A stretch of DNA of 64,000 bases from Lederbergia citrea (GTDB taxonomy: Bacteria; Bacillota; Bacilli; Bacillales; Bacillaceae_C): positions 46,069 to 110,068 of the forward strand of contig NZ_JAGYPH010000006.1 in assembly GCF_018343525.1 (NCBI RefSeq), written 5' to 3'. This document shows, in pieces, positions 61,063 through 64,000 of this stretch. The notes under the pieces were generated by a model. That model saw only the letters and a program-made list of their open reading frames with translations, ran no database searches and had not been told where the DNA came from. Position 1 is the first letter of the stretch, and the number at the start of each line of letters is the position of its first letter. The position numbers and the translations under genes were made by a program.

Positions 61063-62136
61063 CTAACTATCTCTCTCTTCAAGTTTCAAACGTTCACGAA
61101 TAAATGATGCCCTTTTTATATCGCGTTCAACAGGTCGGAGAGGTCCGCCTGCATATTGCTGTAAAAATCCGGGCTGCGTTAAAATCATCAATTCATTTAA
61201 AATATTTTTCGATAAATGATTGATATATCCTGCATCTATGCCCAATCGAACGTCAGATAAACATTCTGCCGCTTCTTTTGTTTCAATTATTCGGCTGTTT
61301 GCCAATATTCCATAGGAGCGATATACTCTATCTTCTAATTGTATGTTAGATGTTTTTACTAATGCTTCCCTTGCAGACCTTTCCTGTGCAATGATTTGTT
61401 GCACTACGCTCGTTAAATCACCGATAATATCTTCCTCAGATTTACCAAGGGTAATTTGGTTGGAAATTTGAAAAATGTTCCCAAGCGCCTCGCTGCCTTC
61501 CCCATATATTCCCCTAACGACAAGTCCGAGCTGATTAATTGCGGGTATGATCCGGTTTATTTGCCTCGTTAAAATTAAAGCTGGCAAATGGACCATGACA
61601 GAAGCTCTTAATCCTGTACCAACATTCGTTGGACAGCTTGTTAAATATCCAAGATCTTCATCAAAAGCATAGTTCACCTTTTCTTCCAGAATATCATCAA
61701 TCGCGTTTGCCCGTTCCAACGCCTCGGTAAGTTGTAATCCTGGGAACAAACATTGAATTCTAACATGGTCCTCTTCATTGATCATAATACTAATATCTTC
61801 ATTTTCAGATAAAAGTACAGCGCCGTGGGAAGCGTCATCTGCAAGTCGAGGACTAATCAAATGCTTTTCAACAAGTACTCTTTTTTGTAAGGATTTTAAT
61901 TCATCGACTTGTAGAAGCTCCATTTCTCCATATGGTTGGAAAACTTTTGCTTGGAGGATTTCATTAACCTTGTTGATTATTTCCCTTGCATCATCATTAC
62001 TAAACAATGTAGGAAATTTATAATTGCGTAAGTTACGAGCTAGTCTAATGCGAGAACTTAGAATAATATCGGAATCAGGACCTTCTGCGCTCATCCAAGA
62101 ACTGACTGCCTTATTAAGAAACTTTTCTAGGCTCAT
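61063..62136 (-). CDS. mcsB: Protein arginine kinase McsB
   Basis: McsB phosphorylates arginines, marking proteins for ClpCP and inactivating CtsR under stress. The 357-residue phosphagen-kinase homologue has DIILSSRIRLARNL near residue 22, the CPTNVGTGLRASVMVHLPAL segment with the catalytic-site cysteine, and VVRGIYGEGSEALGNIFQIS. It overlaps mcsA by four bases and needs McsA for activity. Confidence 0.98.
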   Translation of the reverse strand: MSLEKFLNKAVSSWMSAEGPDSDIILSSRIRLARNLRNYKFPTLFSNDDAREIINKVNEILQAKVFQPYGEMELLQVDELKSLQKRVLVEKHLISPRLADDASHGAVLLSENEDISIMINEEDHVRIQCLFPGLQLTEALERANAIDDILEEKVNYAFDEDLGYLTSCPTNVGTGLRASVMVHLPALILTRQINRIIPAINQLGLVVRGIYGEGSEALGNIFQISNQITLGKSEEDIIGDLTSVVQQIIAQERSAREALVKTSNIQLEDRVYRSYGILANSRIIETKEAAECLSDVRLGIDAGYINHLSKNILNELMILTQPGFLQQYAGGPLRPVERDIKRASFIRERLKLEERDS

Positions 62137-62681
62137 CTGCTTTTTCCCTCCCCGTTAGATAAATTATTTTCGAGGGATCGGATTTGATCACGTACTTCGG
62201 CAGCTTTTTCAAACTCTTCCTGTACAACTAACGAACGTAGCTCCTCCTTTAGAAGCTGAACTTGTTTCTTTAAATGTATAGAGCCGCCAATTCTTTTAGG
62301 CACCTTTCCTCCATGCTGAATGTTACCGCTATGCAGCCTTTTTAAAATGGGGGTCATTTGGCCTTTAAATGCTTCATAGCAATTGGCACAACCAAATCTG
62401 CCGATATTAATAAATTGTTGAAAAGTCATCTTACATACTTCACATTGGATAATTTGATGTGTCGGAGAAGGGGCTGATTGTGCTTGCTGAATGGAAGGGT
62501 CAAGATTTAATAAGCCCGCAAGTAAATCATTGAATGAAAAGCCCCCGGCTCCATCCATCATAAAAAACTCACCTTTCTCTTGAGCGCACTTTTCACAAAG
62601 CTGAATAGCCGTCTTTTCACCGTTCACTACTTTTGTGAAATGTAAAGTGGCTGGTCTTTCTTTACATTCTTGGCAGATCAT
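62133..62681 (-). CDS. mcsA: McsA, activator of McsB
   Basis: McsA binds metals and activates McsB. I start at MICQECKERPATLHFTKVVN after AGGTGAAGGCG (182 aa). Four CxxC pairs are visible (CQEC, CEKC, CEVC, CANC) and a C-terminal UVR motif (KEELRSLVVQEEFEKAAEVR, then DQIRSLE). The gene is coupled to mcsB. Confidence 0.97.
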   Translation of the reverse strand: MICQECKERPATLHFTKVVNGEKTAIQLCEKCAQEKGEFFMMDGAGGFSFNDLLAGLLNLDPSIQQAQSAPSPTHQIIQCEVCKMTFQQFINIGRFGCANCYEAFKGQMTPILKRLHSGNIQHGGKVPKRIGGSIHLKKQVQLLKEELRSLVVQEEFEKAAEVRDQIRSLENNLSNGEGKSR

Positions 62682-62697
62682 CGCCTTCACCTACTTT

Positions 62698-63162
62698 TCA
62701 ATCGTATTTAATTGCCTGAATCATCGCCTTAAGCAATCTTGCCCTTAGCTCATCCCGAACAGGCAGATCAATATAAATGACTGAGCGATCGATTACACTT
62801 AACATTAACTTTGCTTCCCTCTCCAAGACCACTCCTTCTTCGACAAGGCGGAATATTACATCCTGGGCACTCGTCTGGGAGATACTTCGACCAATTAATA
62901 CTTTTAATTGATCAATTAAGTGGGCCTTATCATGAATTCTCACTTTTGTAATTCTAATATAGCCGCCACCACCCCGCTTGCTTTCCACCATATAACCTCG
63001 TTCAATCGTAAAGCGAGTGTTAATTACATAGTTAATTTGGGAAGGTACGCATTGAAATTTATCTGCCACCTCACTCCTTTTTATTTCAACTATTTCACCT
63101 TCACTTAATTCAAGCACTTTTTTTAAATAGTTTTCAATCACATCGGATATATTCCGCATCAT
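62698..63162 (-). CDS. ctsR: Class III stress gene repressor CtsR
   Basis: CtsR represses clp genes and the ctsR operon itself, and is released by heat. The 154-residue protein has the winged helix-turn-helix VADKFQCVPSQINYVINTRF and the glycine-rich wing ESKRGGGGYIRI that senses temperature. The ATG follows GGGAGGCGGCTTG; a TTG just upstream is unlikely. An operator lies in front of the gene. Confidence 0.98.
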   Translation of the reverse strand: MMRNISDVIENYLKKVLELSEGEIVEIKRSEVADKFQCVPSQINYVINTRFTIERGYMVESKRGGGGYIRITKVRIHDKAHLIDQLKVLIGRSISQTSAQDVIFRLVEEGVVLEREAKLMLSVIDRSVIYIDLPVRDELRARLLKAMIQAIKYD

Positions 63163-63191
63163 CAAGCCGCCTCCCTATATGTATGCTTGAC

Positions 63192-63241
63192 TTTGACTAT
63201 ATTTGACTTATATTATACAGGAAAATGTGCGTAAAAGGCAA
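63192..63241 (-). promoter_or_regulatory. ctsR operon promoter with CtsR operator
   Basis: TTGCCT and TATAAT (63212-63217) are 18 bases apart on the minus strand. Immediately downstream AGTCAAATATAGTCAAA (63192-63208) matches the CtsR heptad repeat consensus fully, with a third GTCAA half-site behind it. Binding covers the start of transcription. Confidence 0.92.
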
Positions 63242-63407
63242 TTTTCTATATTTAACATCATTTTATCCACGAGGTTATAATACGAAACCATTTAAAGATA
63301 GAAAAATTTAAAAAGAAGGGCATGGGGATTGGAAACTGCTTTTAACCGATGAAGGGGCACGAGGACTGAAACCTACTCTTAAAGCTGGAAACAGTACTTA
63401 TGAAACA

Positions 63408-63780
63408 GATATGAGGATAAGAAAGAGCCCATTTTGGATAAATAGGGCTTCAGAGAGAAGGTTTGAAGGCAGAATGCTACTCATTTAGGATAGATCTGTC
63501 TTCATAGAGCAAGTATGAAGACAGAATGCTACTCTTTTGGGATAAGTCTGTCTTTATAGAGCAGGTTTGAAGACAGAATGCTACTCTTTTTGGATAAATC
63601 TGACTTCAAAGGGTGGGTATGAGGACAGACTTTGACCCTTTTTGGTAAATGCTGTCCTTATGAAGTCGTCATAAGGACAAGAATCTTCTTATTTGGGTAA
63701 AAACTGTCCTCATAAAGACGTCATGAGGACAGGAAACTTCGTATTTTAGTAAAAGCTTTACTCATGAAGCCGACATGGAC
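63408..63780 (+). repeat. 52-bp tandem hairpin repeat array
   Basis: Units start at 63408, 63461, 63513, 63565, 63617, 63668, 63720 and 63772, about 52 bases apart. Each has arms of the form GAAGACAG and CTGTCTTC (or GAGGACAG with CTGTCCTT, AAGGACA with CTGTCCTC) separated by about 24 bases. Arms stay complementary although their sequence shifts between units. No gene is seen in 63166-63858 apart from this and the ctsR promoter. Confidence 0.8.
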
Positions 63781-63814
63781 AAGCTTCCAGAAATTGATTC
63801 TTTAATTATAAACA

Positions 63815-63852
63815 CAAAAAAACACGATATGGATTAAACCATACCGTGTTCT
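63815..63852 (-). terminator. Terminator of the rRNA operon
   Basis: On the minus strand AACACGGTATGG pairs with CCATATCGTGTT (one mismatch) around TTTAAT and is followed by TTTTTTG. It lies just after the 5S rRNA. Confidence 0.85.
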
Positions 63853-63858
63853 TAGTTG

Positions 63859-63975
<117 letters not shown>

Positions 63976-64000
63976 TATTTTGAGGTATTCATTCCCTCAA

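Noticed and set aside
63408..63780. CRISPR array
   Set aside because: The whole 52-bp unit drifts together and there are no constant repeats with variable spacers; no cas genes are nearby.

Overview
The window is low-GC Gram-positive chromosome and almost certainly comes from a Bacillus-like member of the Bacillaceae. The basis is gene order (5S rRNA, ctsR-mcsA-mcsB-clpC-radA, then the sigH, rpoBC, str, S10, spc and alpha clusters ending at rplM-rpsI), strong AGGAGG ribosome binding sites, several TTG/GTG starts at places usual for Bacillus (rpoB, rpoC, rpsI, rplK, rpsC, radA), a CtsR operator and a cysteine T-box. I cannot name a species from sequence alone.

Positions 1-11.2 kb are an accessory region. 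Bases 1-2.9 kb have no convincing gene. They hold a folded three-way-junction sequence, a cluster of AGGAACA repeats, a 36-bp tandem repeat and several terminators. A 60-codon orphan gene and a gene fragment follow. Next come two DnaA-box-like sites beside six 18-bp iterons in mostly 32-33 bp phase, which looks like a plasmid-type origin without its rep gene. Between 3.9 and 8.6 kb seven unrelated single-gene units (GNAT, nucleoside deoxyribosyltransferase-like, DinB-like, HIT, NUDIX, RimJ/L-type GNAT, APH-like kinase) all lie on the minus strand. They are separated by variants of one partly palindromic element and bounded by near-identical 33-bp repeats: an integron-like cassette array with no integron integrase in view. 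An excisionase-like gene, an XRE repressor with operator dyads, and a tyrosine integrase follow, the last abutting the 3' end of rpsI.

Positions 11.2-35.9 kb, all on the minus strand, hold the translation super-cluster. In transcription order it is rplGB, rpsL, rpsG, fusA, tuf, the S10 operon (rpsJ to rpsQ), the spc set (rplN to infA, rpmJ), the alpha set (rpsM, rpsK, rpoA, rplQ), the EcfA1-EcfA2-EcfT energising module, truA, rplM and rpsI. Positions 36-47.8 kb hold rpoC, rpoB, an RsmC-like methyltransferase, rplL, rplJ, rplA, rplK, nusG, secE and rpmGB, with promoters and leaders.

Positions 47.9-63.2 kb hold sigH, rae1, rlmB, mrnC, cysS, cysE, gltX, ispF, ispD, a PIN-TRAM membrane protein, radA, clpC, mcsB, mcsA and ctsR. 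disA, which lies between radA and the PIN-TRAM gene in B. subtilis, is absent from that position, and a dispersed repeat sits there instead. A second copy of the repeat separates the cysE T-box from cysE. The last 0.8 kb holds a tandem array of 52-bp hairpin-forming repeats and the 5S rRNA at the end of an rRNA operon that continues beyond the window.
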